A stretch of 64,000 nucleotides of DNA from Hirundichthys speculiger (taxonomy: Eukaryota; Chordata; Actinopteri; Beloniformes; Exocoetidae), in assembly GCA_018398805.1 (NCBI GenBank), contig JAGFBZ010001885.1, forward strand, positions 1,265,001 through 1,329,000, written 5' to 3'. The translations under genes and the position numbers were made by a program. Shown here one piece after another: positions 33,701 through 47,600 of this stretch. Each line of letters begins with the position of its first letter. Position 1 is the stretch's first letter. The notes below the pieces were generated by a model. It was not told the DNA's origin and made no database searches. It was given only the letters and a program-made list of their open reading frames with translations.

Positions 33701-36700
33701 AAACAGAACTCTAACAAACATGGCAACATAGATGAGGTTTACAAAAGCAAAGCTACGCATCAGGAACAATATTCTTTGGACAGATGACACCAAAACAATG
33801 ATCTTTGGTAATAACACAGATTAAAAAACAAACACAGTATGATAGCACAGACATATTGTAATAAATGGAGGTCATGGAGATGATGATTTAAACTTGTTTT
33901 AACAGTCATAGGAACTGATTAAAAGTTAACTAACAATAAAAGTGAACCAGGCAGAGGAAGATATTGCTGAATAGTCAAACAATGACTCAAATTATCCCTC
34001 TTCAATATAATCAACTTATTGTTTGTGCATGGAACAAAGATCGGCCATCACTGGTATTCTCACTGGACTCCCAACAAACCTCTGGACCATAAAATATTCC
34101 TGTCTAAAAACACCGGAGTGGTTTCACAGATCTGTAATGTTAAATGCCTGAAGCACTGTTTTCATGAAGGTCACTTCAGTTAGCTCACAAAAAAAAAAAA
34201 AAAAAGAAAAAGAAGAAGAAGAAGAAGAAGAAGCTCATTTCAAACCAATGATTTTTTTCTCTTCTTCTTTTTTTTCCAACCTTCAAAAAGTTTTGACGCA
34301 CGGACAGAACAAGTGCTCCTGAGTGGTAACTGTGTTGATGACTGATGCTGAGATCCAGGGAGTGGAAGGAGAGTTCTTTTCATCTCAAGTCTTTCTTTTG
34401 TGTAGTTTAATGAAGGACATCGCTCTGCTCCTCGGACTCCATGAACCACCTCTGAATGAGTGAGGAACTGACTCACGCGCATCCCAAACAAATCATTTCT
34501 TCATTTAATGATGAGGCTAAATGTTTCTTATTTAAGCAATAAGCAACATTGAGCGTCATGACAGTAGGATGAGAGCAAGCAGAAGAAAGACAGAAAGGGC
34601 TGGAAAAACACTGGAGTGGACTCTGTTCATCCACCCACACACTGAACATCCGAGCGCTTCCTCTGCACTCTGTACTTGGGCTCAAAAAAATCGATGAGTG
34701 GAAGAATAGTGACAATAAATAAAATGGTCACTTTCATCGTGATAATGGTTACAGAATTGAGAGCAGAAAGCGTGTGCTACTTTAAACATGTATTTTCTGA
34801 TGAAAAGAAGGATGCTGTTCGGCCAAGATCAATGCATGGCGCTCATTACTGGATTGTTTGTGGCTGTTTCAGGATCCAAGCAACAATTTTCACGACTATT
34901 TGTAAAGGAATTTTTTTCCTTTCTTCCCTTTCCTTTTTATAAAACTTCCTTTGAACAGAATAATGCAACTAGAGTCCTGCAGGCCTGTGATTTATACCTG
35001 GTGCTCATGAGTCTGCAGGATTGGACACATGGCATCAATTCTCCTGCAAGATTAATGCTTAATAGAGTTTTGAAATAAACTGGACATAGAAAGTAAGGAA
35101 CTGTGTGTTTGATAGATTATTTCTTTGTTGTAACAATACTTCTTGGCTATATATCTTATACATAGAACATACATTTAAATGCTGCCACATTTGACAGGAA
35201 CATGCATTTATAGGATGAGCAGCAGAGCTGAGTATGTGGGTCACACTTTTTTTTTTTTTGCTGTGCTATTGAGTCTTGCTTTAAGCTTCTGGTACCCAAA
35301 GGTGCTGACAACCCTTTGGTCCTGGTACTGTGGTCAGTTGGTGTCTTCTCCAAGACTTGGCAAGCCACGTTTGACTGACGGGGCAACTTCAAGCTGATGT
35401 TCCTTAAAACCAAGTAGCTGGTAGCATCTGCAAACTGAAGGCCGAGTTCAATATAACGGGGGGTCTCAGACAACACGACCACGCTGGCTGACTTGGAACA
35501 AATGTTGGTTGAAGAGTGGGATGTGTGTGACCAGACTGGTGACCAGTATGAGGGGGAGGAGCCAGGCTGTTGTAGCTGTTTATGGTTCCTCCACATGCTA
35601 CTAGGCTCCTGTTTCTTAAAGTAATACATTTAAATTGTTAAATATGGCTTGTTTCTTCAATCACCAATATGCCAAATGAGTCAACAAACTTTCATGGGTT
35701 CAACTCACACCTTCAGCTCTGCTGCTCATCCCACAAACGCATGTTCCTGACAAAAGTGGCTCCGTTTAAAAGGAAATAATCAGGATTTCAAGTGGTATAA
35801 GATTTACTGGCAACAAATAAATACTCTACCAAACACAAATGTTCTTAGTTTTTTTTTGCTTTGTTAACAAAATGTGTGGAAATGGCAAACAATGAGGGAA
35901 ATCAGTCAATCAATCAATAACAGAATGACTGAATGACTGAATCAACATTTTACTGATCTGAAATGTTGTCCTCATATATGCCTTACTATTTTCAAAATCA
36001 AAAAAATTGAAACTACCATCAGACCAGACTAGAGACTCCAGATGATGACCCGCAGACAAATTCAGATGAGCTTTGCTTAACTAACTCAAAACTACTGCTG
36101 TGTTGACAGAAGTAATAAGCTGATGTTGTCCATTAAAATACATGTATTATCATACATTTATCTACCAAATCAGATTTACTGAAATATTTGAGAACTGGGG
36201 GGAAGAGGTACATGTACACAATGCGTTACAGGAGTCAGTTGTCATGGAAAAACGTGACCAGCCAGTGAACAAAAGCATTTGAAAATGCCAGTTCTTAAAA
36301 TCCTGCCATCACCCAATACAAACCAGTGGCATTTAAACCAGTTTCCTCAGCTCTGCCGAAGCAGATGCTTTCTAGTTCTTATTGTAAAGATAAAGCCAGA
36401 TGACCACAGATCGACAAAGCAATGGTGGAGAAAGACTAAACCTCAATTAGCACTGAATTAGACTCATCTGGAAAAAAATTTGAATTTATATATGAAATTA
36501 TGAGAACATTTTTTCCCTAGACAAGATGTCTAAGCATGTCAGTATTTGTTACATAAACGAGCACAGTTTAAGGCTTTTTAACAATCCCTACTCTGAGTGA
36601 AACTGAGAAGACCAGTATCTATTTGGAAGATAAAACACTTAAACTGCTCTCAGAGGACTTTAAACCATGCTGCTACCACAGAATCAGTCTGCGTACATGA

Positions 36701-38614
36701 TTAGCATCAGCAGCATTAGCTTGATCGTAACAGGCTGGTGATAAAGGACTGGAACAGAGTCTGATTAGGTACCAGTGTTTTCACTTAATATAGTTAACCA
36801 CACAAGTCCTTTCCTGGTCCAGTTAAAAACAGACAACGTTGTCTAGGATTTGTCTTCTATACTTGGTTGACCCAGAATAGGGCCTGTGGCAGTTGCACAT
36901 CGGCACGTATCTGCTGCCGCTTGACATAAGGGAGAAAGCAAGAGCAGAAAATAATGAGCCAGAGAGGCAGAGACGGGCAGGTCATGTCAGTCTTGCTGAG
37001 GTAAAAAATCTGGTTTGCAGCACATTACCAAGTAGCACACATTAGAGAGGGTTTAAAAGTAGGGATACTCTATCATGGCCGAAAACTAAGTTGCACTGCA
37101 CTAGTGCCCCTTAGTCTACCTGGTCCTCAGCATTTCTTTTGAGTTTAAAGCTGTATTCTGGTTTATTATCCTGTCGCATTGCGAGTTTCCCCCATAAAGG
37201 TGCAAGACAGAGGGAGGAGCATGTCTCCAAAGGATGAGGCGCTACTTCTCCTTGGTAGAATAATGTCCTTTAATTGCACTTGCCAAACTCCAGTTAAGGC
37301 AACGAAGCCTCAGAGTTAAATCCCAAAACCGTATCACTGTGGGTTTGACACAGAAGTATCACAATAGTATCAGTCTCGTCTTCAGCCATCAATCTCTAAC
37401 AGAATTATCAGCAAACAGGACTTCATTCTCCATCATCCACTTTAAAATCCTGGATTGTCTTACTCCATCCAGAGAATTTGATCCTGTGTCTACCTGGAAA
37501 GTGGTTTAAACCCAACCAGCCCCCTGATACTCCTTAACCCTCTATCGGCAGGGTTTTGTATTCTGCATTTAGCAAATTCTGTACCTGTAGCAGAGCTGCT
37601 TTTTCATCGTTCAGTGAAGAAAGCTTGAGGTATTGAATATGAGTCACTTTTCACCCGTATAATTGTACTCTGGATACAACTGAAGGGGTCACTGCAGATG
37701 TTTTCAGAGAGCCATGCACCGCCTCTTTAGAAACCTTAAATCTAGACAGGATTCGATTCTGAGGAAGTTCTTCGTTGTTTCGAGTTGCCATCTAACTTCT
37801 GGCACCTTCACTTTACTCTCCTCCCATCACCAGGATCAAAATGTGACTTAATAAACAGCATACTCCTAGAAACGTGAGGCGTAGCCACAAATGAACAAAC
37901 GCTCCATCTAAGTTTACCTGAGCAATCCTCTGAAGAGTCAATCAAGCCCATCTGGGCATCACGCCAACTCTGCTTCAACTGGGACTGCTCACGTACTGCT
38001 TCACTTTTGTTTCGATGTTCCAGGTTTCTCTGGTCAGACTGAACTTATGAGCTGGTGTAGACAAAAGCAGCTGCAAAGCATTCATGAAAAACAAAACTGC
38101 CTCCACTCTGAAGGAGAAAACATCTTCACTGACTTATGACTTTCATTTTAAACTCGTGATTAGAGTCGACGTCGAAAATATTTTTGCTCACCTTCTGTTG
38201 TAACCTTTTAACTGACAACACTATTTTGCAACAAATTAATGCATAACTTTTCTCTTCTTTATTTTCTGATCACATTTTACCGTTTCTCGTCAGCATCAGA
38301 ATTCTACTGATGATGCATACATCTATCCAAGATTCCAGTCATGGTCCCAAACTCATTCTCGTGTTTTAAAAGAACTGATGTGTAAACAAGTCAGTGTTTC
38401 ACTCAAATATGCTGACTTGTTCCCGCTGAATGGATCTCCATGCTGAGTAGCCAGATGAGCCTCCTGAATCTGCAGCAAAATTGCTGTCAAAGCTCTCATT
38501 AATAATTTCCACCGCACACTTCATAATTCTCGAATGCACACGATATATCTTGACCCAGAGGGGAGGGCATGATTGGAGTGTGGATGCATGGGGAAAAATA
38601 CTGTGTGTGTGTGA

Positions 38615-38661
<47 letters not shown>

Positions 38662-41600
38662 AAATACACGTCTCTCAGACCCTGCAGGTCCTGGAAGTCC
38701 TGGCATCAGATGTTCGTATTAAGCATGCACATCATCTGAAGCTCCTTTTCTCTGCGCTGCACCTGTTAATAATCGTACAGCCTTGAGTGGTTCTCGCCCA
38801 ACACTGAGCCCACGTCAGAGAGCACAGCAGAAAATAATGACTGAATTTTTATGCTTGACTGACAACACGAGAGTGCGCATGTGAATCTGAAAAAAAGGTG
38901 AAGATGAGCTACTTTCAGGAAGAGTGAGAGAGAGACAACATTTGATTTGCCATGGCTTTAAAAACTGAACACTAACAACTAACTCGGAGTTGGAGGCGGC
39001 TGAAAAACAAGGCGCTGCTATTGATTTATTGACTGTCCACTTAGAACGGAGCACTGTATGTGCCTACAGCGGAGCCGCTGCTGCCATTAAGAAGAAATGT
39101 GCGAGTTACAGCCGTGCAAATTACAGTGGAACTCTTAGCGGCTGCCGTCACGTTAACTGGCAGTTCTTCATTTCCACGAAGACACGGCTTATGAAAGATT
39201 GTCAGGGGAATCGTGATAATCCCTGCACCAACCTGTCTTAACTCACATTACTATGATGATGAGAGCAGACGGCACAAATCATTAGCTCTTGTGAGGACCA
39301 TTTAACTCTAATCTAAAAATCTAATCTCGAAATCCTTTCCATCAAAGATCTTTATCCCTGCCCTGATCTAATCTTGATTCTGACTTCAAATATTGTAAAA
39401 ATAAGGCCAAAGATATTTCAGCATTCTTGAGTGACTATTTTTCTTCTCATTTCACTAAAGGACCGCATTAATTCTTCAATTTATTCATGTTAACACAGCA
39501 GCTGGTCATGAGAAACGGCGTCTTCTGTCCATGTACTGTAAATAAAGGCAAATAATGTACTGCTTCTCATCATCATCAGTCTGAGGATCCCTCGTCATCG
39601 TTCCATGTGTAACATGAGCCCGCTTCCACATTTTAACACAATAATCTGGATTATAATTAACGCAGCAGCGAGAGGATTAGTGCTTCGCCCTGCTCTCAGC
39701 CTAAAATCAAGGTAAGTGTTAGACGGGCCCTAATTCCTCAGAGCCTGATGAATTTAGCTGAGGGGGGAAGGGCCCCGTGTCCCCAGACAAATACACTCAG
39801 GCTCCAGAGTTTTCCTCCACTCTCTGCTTTTCCATCCCCCTCCCTCATTCAAATATATTCCGTTATCCATCTAATTGAATTCACATTTCATTTCTTAAAA
39901 AACTGTCATCACATTGATGATAGCAGTGTGGATGTAAGAAGCCTTCTATGGAGACTTGATCATCTCTGAGAAAAACCTCAATCACTCCAAACTACTCTTA
40001 ATGGGGAGCATTTAATTCAGCACGTGCGAAAACTTATCTTCAATTCATAAGATCTTATAAGAAGCTCCACCTCACGTTTTTACTGACTTTAATTGTATCT
40101 AAATATTCGATCAGATAAATAGCAATACACGATTAAAGAAAAAAAAATATATATGTATTCACAGCTGAAAAGGGCACTTTTTAAAAAAAAAAAAAAAACA
40201 TTTTTACTGTACATTTAACCTGTTATGAGAGATTTATTTCATATTTAATATTTTTTCAACAATACATTTCTGTACTTTTAGCTTATACTGAGGTTGAATC
40301 CTTTAACATACATGAGGGGGGTGATATTAGGAAAACCTTTGTAACTGAAACCAGCCTAGCACCATCAACAGCAATACGCTTACAAAATGGGACCATCCAT
40401 TCATCCATGTCTCTCTGATGGCTCATGTGACATTTATGAAGCACTTTTGAAATGATGATAATGTGATGAGGTATTATGTATATGACAGACATCGTCCCTG
40501 CCATTGTTAATTCACTCATAAATATATGAGTATGCCCAGGCTCTTCCTTTAGGTTCATTTTCTTTTTCTACGTATTCACATTTTTTTCTTAAAAGAAGCC
40601 ATTTCTTAGAAACTCAACTAAAAAATATCTTTTCAGTAGCCCTGAGCAGCTTGTTGCCAATGTCCAACTAAGGTCTGAGGGAGGCCTGTAAAATCACCTG
40701 CTGACCCGTCACCAGTTCCAGCTGAACTCATTTTTCTCAGTCGTAGCAGTACAACTGGGGAAAATAATATGGACTTTGTTGCATCTTTGACCAGTTACTG
40801 AGGCTGCACAGATAAATGCTACACAGCACACACTGCTGAACCAACACCCTGCGCTCCACATTCAACCTGATGACCAGAAAACAGCAGATAGACACACACA
40901 CACACACGCACAAACACATAAAAGCAACAACAACAAGGAGCCATTCCAAATCAGTGCTCCATTTCGGCTCCCATCAGGCTGATGTTCTTGATCGAAAGCG
41001 CGGCCACAGAAACCCAGAGGTGGGTGAAAGCTCTGCCAACAGCTGGGTTCTTTCCAGCAGCACCATGTCTTATTCATGGTGACCCATCGGCTCTCATCAC
41101 TCATCAGTCAGAGTCCTCCCCAAACAAGTGCTGACATACACACACACACACGCACACACACACACACGCACACACACACACAGACTAATCAAGACCATCA
41201 GAAAAGTGCATCTTGAAAACAAGCTGATCAAATGTGCATCGATGTAATGTGTGCCCTAGATTTGTAAGTTTTGCATGTGTGCTTGTACCTAATCCAGGTC
41301 ATGAGCTCCACGGTGTCAGGATCATAGAACTCCCTAAGTTCTGACAACTCCTCCATGAGCTTGGGCCAGAACTGTGGAGGGGGAGACAACAAGTGAAGGA
41401 AAAGCCTGTGTTAGTCTTCATTAAGCCACAAAGCAGAGAATCAAACCCACTGGAGCATCTTAAATAACATCTCATTACTGCACTGAATGCACCAGTGTGG
41501 ATGACAGCCATTCACACTTCCCTTATAGCAGAAATAAATAAAGGCCAAGCAATTGTTTAAGTCTTCCGTTTTGACTAAATTTGCTGGTTAAATTTTTCTT

Positions 41601-44600
41601 TTTCTCTTAGCATTTGTTCTGGCGTGCACAAACTGACTCCAGCTCAGTAATGAGACTGCCAGTGCAGCAACGAACACTAAATACTAAAAGAAAGAAAAAG
41701 GAAAAAGAAAAAAAAGAAAATTGGCATACCTTGTAATAGAGGCAACCAATCATCAGCAGGGGAATGGCATATCTGACGAACCTTAACTGCAAAAAATAAA
41801 GAGAAGGAAAACAACCACAATGAAAGGAAATAATGCAATCAGAGCCGTACAAGAAAACAAGAAAAAAAAAATAAGACAAGTACAGAGTGAGCCAAAGCAA
41901 AGATAAGAGCAGTTCTACTTCCAACTGTCATTTATCTGATCCTCGCTGTTGTCACGTTATGACCACACTGACATCTAGTGGCTCACATGACAATGTCGGC
42001 AGCTGCCCTGAGCAAATTCAACGTCATGGTTCATCTTTGCAATAAACCAGATTACAAAAACACATCATTAGTGCTACTTCTGAGCCACACGGATGAATTA
42101 AGCATTCAAACTTAAAAGTAAAACAAGAACAAAAACAAAACAAAAAAAAAGTGTCAGATTTGGAGCTGCAGGTGCAGCTGAAGGCTCTTACCAGAACTTT
42201 AGTGTTGCAGTAAAGAGTATTGAGAAGCAGAGTCCACACCTCAGCGCCACACATACCGTAAGCTGCAACCACACACATGTGGCCGGTCCATATATATTTC
42301 ATCCTGGGGGAGGGGGGGGGGGGGGGGGGGGGTGGAGACAGAAAGAGATAAAGAAGTGGAGTTGGTGCCTCATCTGTAGTAAAGAGTCAGAGCAGAAGAA
42401 GTTTCCTCTCTCTGTGGTACAAGGCGGATTTTACAACAGCTCTTAAATCTTGATTTTAGGATGTAAAGCACATGATTGACTGTAATCTAAGATGGCTGAA
42501 TTTGATTTAGTGACTAAAAACACTGTTTTCTTTAAGCGTTTATCAATATTGAGTGCTTTCGACAGAAATCTTCCAAACAAATTAAACAATAGTTCAGGGA
42601 GGACAGAAGATGCAGAGAAAGAACAAAAACCTTAGAAACTACTGAAAGGATAAAAAGAGGGAGCAGTGAAACTGGGACAGAGGAGAGGAAAAAAGTGCAG
42701 CGCCTCAGAGAAATAAATCTCAATTCTTTTTTTTTTTTTTTTTTTATTCTCCGATGCAAAGAAGCTGTCTGACAGAAACAAATGGCTTTCCACTCTTTTG
42801 GCCTTTCACTTTTAAATCAGCATTTCAGAGAAAACGCTGACTTCAGAAGTGTCAGTTTCCACCCTACCTGACTTGTGCTAAAAGCTTCTGGCTTTTTTCT
42901 TTTCTTCTTTTTCAAGAGTCAGTGCCTCGAATCCCCCGCTGTGACAGAAATGCACTATATGAACTGTATATTTTATCTGTACTGCACATGCCTTTCTAAA
43001 TCCCATCTGACAAATGTACCTGTTATGGAATACCTCCATGTACAAAATGAACCGGTTACTGGCTATAGGAAACTCACAAATCTTATTTTGATCACAGCAC
43101 TCTCCATGTTGTATAAAACTCATGAACAAAATAGGGGCTGATTTTTATTCTGAATGATATTCTCTGGTTTAAAACTAGCCTGCGAAGAACAGACAGTAGC
43201 AGTTGTAAATGATATGATTTTTTTGAGAGTTCTAACAGAGAAGTTACAGGCAGTTATGCCTTCACGGCAATGACTCATGTATGTAAAACAAAGCACACAC
43301 TCCAGGAAATGTGGCGCTTGTAATGAATACCACTTGACAACTACAAATTCAAGTCGTGCTAGTAAAAAGCTGCTGAGGCTGCCTGGTGGTTCCAACCTCA
43401 TCATCCTTGTATCGATATATTCACTATCCCTCCTCAGTTCATGTCGAAGCCAACTCAGTCTAGCCTCTCTGACTTTCTCTCCAAACATCTTACATATTTA
43501 ATTTGCTTATCTTCGTCACCCTGTGATTGGCTGGCGACCTGTCCAGGGTGGACTCCACCTCTCGCCCAGTGACCGCTGGGACAGGCTGCCCCCCACCCCC
43601 TGGCCGTGCAAATGATTAATGATTTTAACAAAGGGATAGTACACATACATTAGTCCACGGGTCATACAGGCTAGTTTTCTACCTGGAATCCTTTCCAAGG
43701 TGGTGGCATGTACGGTCAAACATGAGGAGATTATAAGGTTAGCTTCTTAGAAAAACACATTACGGTTGAACATAGTCACGAAAGATGTGAGTTCAGACAC
43801 AAATATCTTACATCTGGAAGGCATCTCTTGGTGTTTACTGAGAGACATTTTCTGTTGGTAGAACAGATTAGCGTTCCTGCCAGAGACGCACTTTAGTGGG
43901 TAATCAAAAACCTGGCAAGAGACTTGAGTTCAACTTTTCAACAATTTTATTTTGTTTACAGTCTTTATTTGGCAGTGCATACAAATTGAGGTGAGAGATT
44001 ACTCAAATTTTAGTTTTAATTAGGCTAAACATGAATTCTGTCACAGTTAAGCAGCTCTACAAGGAAATAATAAATGTTCAACCAGCTAGGTCACCTTTTT
44101 AATTAGCAAACAACCGCTAGTTTGCTTTTCATTCAGGCAACTACTGTGCTCTTTTTCTTTCCTGTAGTTTGTTGTGCTGTTTTGTCCCCATTTTTTCTCT
44201 TTTCTTTCTGTATGTTTGCAGGCCAGAGTTTCCTGAGTTTCATGCTGACCTGCAGTTCCCTCCTCTGTCCATCCCAGCGTTTACCTCCACCTGTGTGTGT
44301 AGGTGTGTTCAGGGTACCGACTGGGATGCTGACTGGTGATCTAGTCCTCTGACCATCATCTCATCTCAGTGCTGCTACCTGCATCTGTTTATATAGTCAT
44401 CTGTGTATTTCAGGTACTAACAATGAACCAGTCAGAATATACGTGTTGGAATTCTTAGTGTAAAAGCTAATGGATAATAACTATTTATATATTTTGTGTA
44501 GTGTAGTGTTGCCAGGGTGTATGTGCTCTCCTCTCTCTTTTTCTTTCTTTATCCAGCTGGCCTTTGGCAGGAAGGTCCCCCCATATAAGTCCAGGTCCTG

Positions 44601-47600
44601 CTCAAGGTTTCTTCCTAAAAGTGGAGTTTTTCCTTGCCACTGTTTGGCTTAAAGGTCTTTTTTCTCCCACTGTGGGAGTTTTTTTTTTTTTTTTAACATG
44701 TCATTATTATTGATTAGGATTTAATATTATAATTTTAGTTAATAATATTTGCTCGGGGGTCATGCTCTGGGTCTCTGTAAAGCACATCGTATCAGACGCT
44801 ATACTAATAAAATTGAATTGAATTGAACCGCTTGCAGTTTTACTGGTTTGTTCTGGCCTGTACTGGTCCCCTGCTTGAACTGTATCACCCTTTCCACCTT
44901 TAACTTCAACAAACTGATGGCTCACTCCTTCATATATGGCTTTGGACTTCCATGGTAAACATAACCTCTGATAAAAGCTGCTTAGCAAGAGGTTTTTGCG
45001 TGTTCACTGCTTGACGGACCTTGTGCTGGACATGTAACTGAAAACACCAGCGCATCTTTGCTTTGAGTTTCCCAACAGTCGACACACAGTGCGAGACAAG
45101 AGTATTAATCACCAAATTTCCAACTGGATCTTTGAGTTTCTGTTTTAAGTGGATGGTGCTCACTGCTGAAGGCTGATCACGACTAGAGTAGCTCTTTTAG
45201 GGAGTTGATGAAATGCATTAAAGTGGCACTTGGGTATAGAAATCTACCCGTGGGTATGTGTAATTAAGTTATGAAAAGGAAAAGAAGATTTGAAAAGCCT
45301 TTTCTGAGAATATGACTACTTAGGAATAAGTGTGAATTGAGGCATATTTGTGTATGTGTGGATGGTGCTACTCTTAAAAGATCACCTCATGGTGCTGAAA
45401 GCCAGGAGGCCATACAGCAGCGTGTGCAACAGGTTATAGGCCACATCTGGACGAAAAGTCTCCCCTCTTCCGTCGGCAGTTCCTCTCTTCTCCTCAGCTA
45501 AACCTCCTTTAGACGTACTGAAAAAAAACACACACAAAAGAGACAAAAGACAAAAAAAAAAGTGATACATAAAACATTACAGCCAGATGCTCGAGGAGAG
45601 GCAGGAGGGTAGGTGGGTGGAATTTCTATTATTCAGATTATTCAGATTTCAGTAGCTCTTTTTCACATTTCATTATCAGTTTGCAACACATGTGGACTTG
45701 TAATGATGCACACCCACGTCCATTTCTGTCTGCAGGAATCAGCACAAAGACAAACAGAAAGCGGCCCAAAGCAATGTTCTTACTCCCACGATTTAGCTTC
45801 CTACACCACATCAGATGGACACTGGCTTCCATTTGAATATAAATCAAATCCGGCTCTTCCATCTACACGAGGTGAGCTACACTTGATTAAATTAATTCTT
45901 GAATTGGCAAATAGTCCTTTTTTTGCCAACAAGGTTAGTATTCTAACAGTAGACGGTGAGCTGAAATGCAAATGTGATTAGTTCAATGTGGCCCCTCACC
46001 CTCCAACACAAGAAAATCAAACTGCAAGAGGCAGCTGTGCATGAAGAGCATGAAAGAGCTCCTCTAAGCCAAAATAAAGGATTTTGACCAACACATTGGG
46101 TTTCATCTACCTGATAACCATCCAGATCTCCTATTTTTAGATGAAAATCCCTTTAGTCTCTGCTTGGATCACTGCATCATTTGTATACATTTCATTAAGT
46201 CCTCTGACCATCCATTCATTATTGCAGCTTTACTCTAACACAAAGGAACAGACAGTCATGAAACACTGGCCGTGCCAATTTAAAATCCACAAATAATCCA
46301 ATATGCATGACTCTGGACAGCGTTAGGAAGCCTGAGCATCCTTCATGAAGAAAAAAAAAAAAGAGGCCGTTTCAAATTCAGAGCTTCTTCCAATGAACCG
46401 CTGCAACACTTTACTGCCCCTCCGTTCAACAACTTCCCCTACGGGTGTACAATAATTATCATTCTCAGATTTGAGGTGAAGAGTTGATCAATTCTTGAAG
46501 GTAGAACTTTAATGTTCTGTGCTTTCTTGCTTTACTTTTTTTTTTTTTTTTTTGACCAAAGTGGCCTTTTCCCAGTACAGTGTGGAAACAGTAGAGCAGG
46601 GAGCGACAGGGGAACAACACAGAGCAGATGGCACAGACTGGGCTCTAAACCCAGGCCAGATGCAATGAGGAGCTAAGCCTCTACAGAAGAAGTCCAAAAA
46701 TGTCACCTATAACTAAGAGGTTTGAACGGTCAGAAAGAAACAGTCACCAAAGCACAGGCTGGTCATGAAATGGAAGCTGCATGCTGGCGTCAATTCTTAC
46801 AGTCAAGCCACAAGAGTTTTCCCACAGTCTTAGATGGTGAGAAAAAAAAAAAAATCAACATCTTCGAGACTGAAGTCAGACCTACATTAGCAAAAAAAAA
46901 AAAAAAAAAAATGCCCCCCAGAGAAGTGTTTTACAGCCAGATGTGACACCAATGTCCAATAAAACAAATTAGATAAACATGCAACGACTAACTAGGTGAA
47001 ATGTATTTCCTTAAGTGTTTCATGATAGAGGCTGACACTTTTTGAACTGAGTCTAAAAAAGCCACAGATGCTTTGAAACTATGCAACATTGATAAAGTGT
47101 TGTAATGATGCTTTTATATGCTTGAATCTTTACCTCCGCCAAGGAGGTTATGTTTTTGCCGGCGTTTATCTGTCTGTGTACAAGATAACTCAAAAAGTTA
47201 TGGATGGATTTTGATTAAATTTTCAGGAAATGTCAGAAATGTGAAAAGGAAGAACTGATTTCATTTTGGGTGTGATCCGGAAGAAATCCTGGTTTCTGGA
47301 TCACTTTCAAATTTTCAGTAACATAGCGGTCAATGGGGCCGAAAATTTTGTTTCTCAATATCTCCGTTAATTATTGCCCAAAACTCATGAAATTTGACTC
47401 AGGGATTGACAATGGGAACCTCTATCAAATTTCAAAGGCTCATCCGGATCTGATTCAGAAGGCGGATTTTATAGCAATCTGTAAATCACTATACGGGGGA
47501 ATTGTTGCGCTGGGCGGAGGTGTGCGCTCTCCGGGTGTTTTTCTAGTTTCAATATTAATCTGCTGTCATATTACCATATTTTCCGCTGGTAAACAATAAT

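Larger units (their letters stand above)
35861..41288. other. dpy19l3 intron, mostly unique-looking
   Basis: 5.4 kb without recognised exons or transposons. A (TA)n repeat is at 38617-38658 and CA repeats near 40892-40908 and 41137-41182. Several open frames of 60-100 codons lack splice context or familiar motifs. Confidence 0.5.
42333..45385. other. dpy19l3 intron
   Basis: Holds an L2-like fragment (43515-43610) and a dispersed repeat in minus orientation (44560-44826). Nothing else recognised. Confidence 0.55.

Noticed and set aside
45613..45981. 122-codon open frame next to dpy19l3 exon 45386-45517
   Set aside because: No homology recognised and it lies inside a dpy19l3 intron; the gene frame is complete without it.
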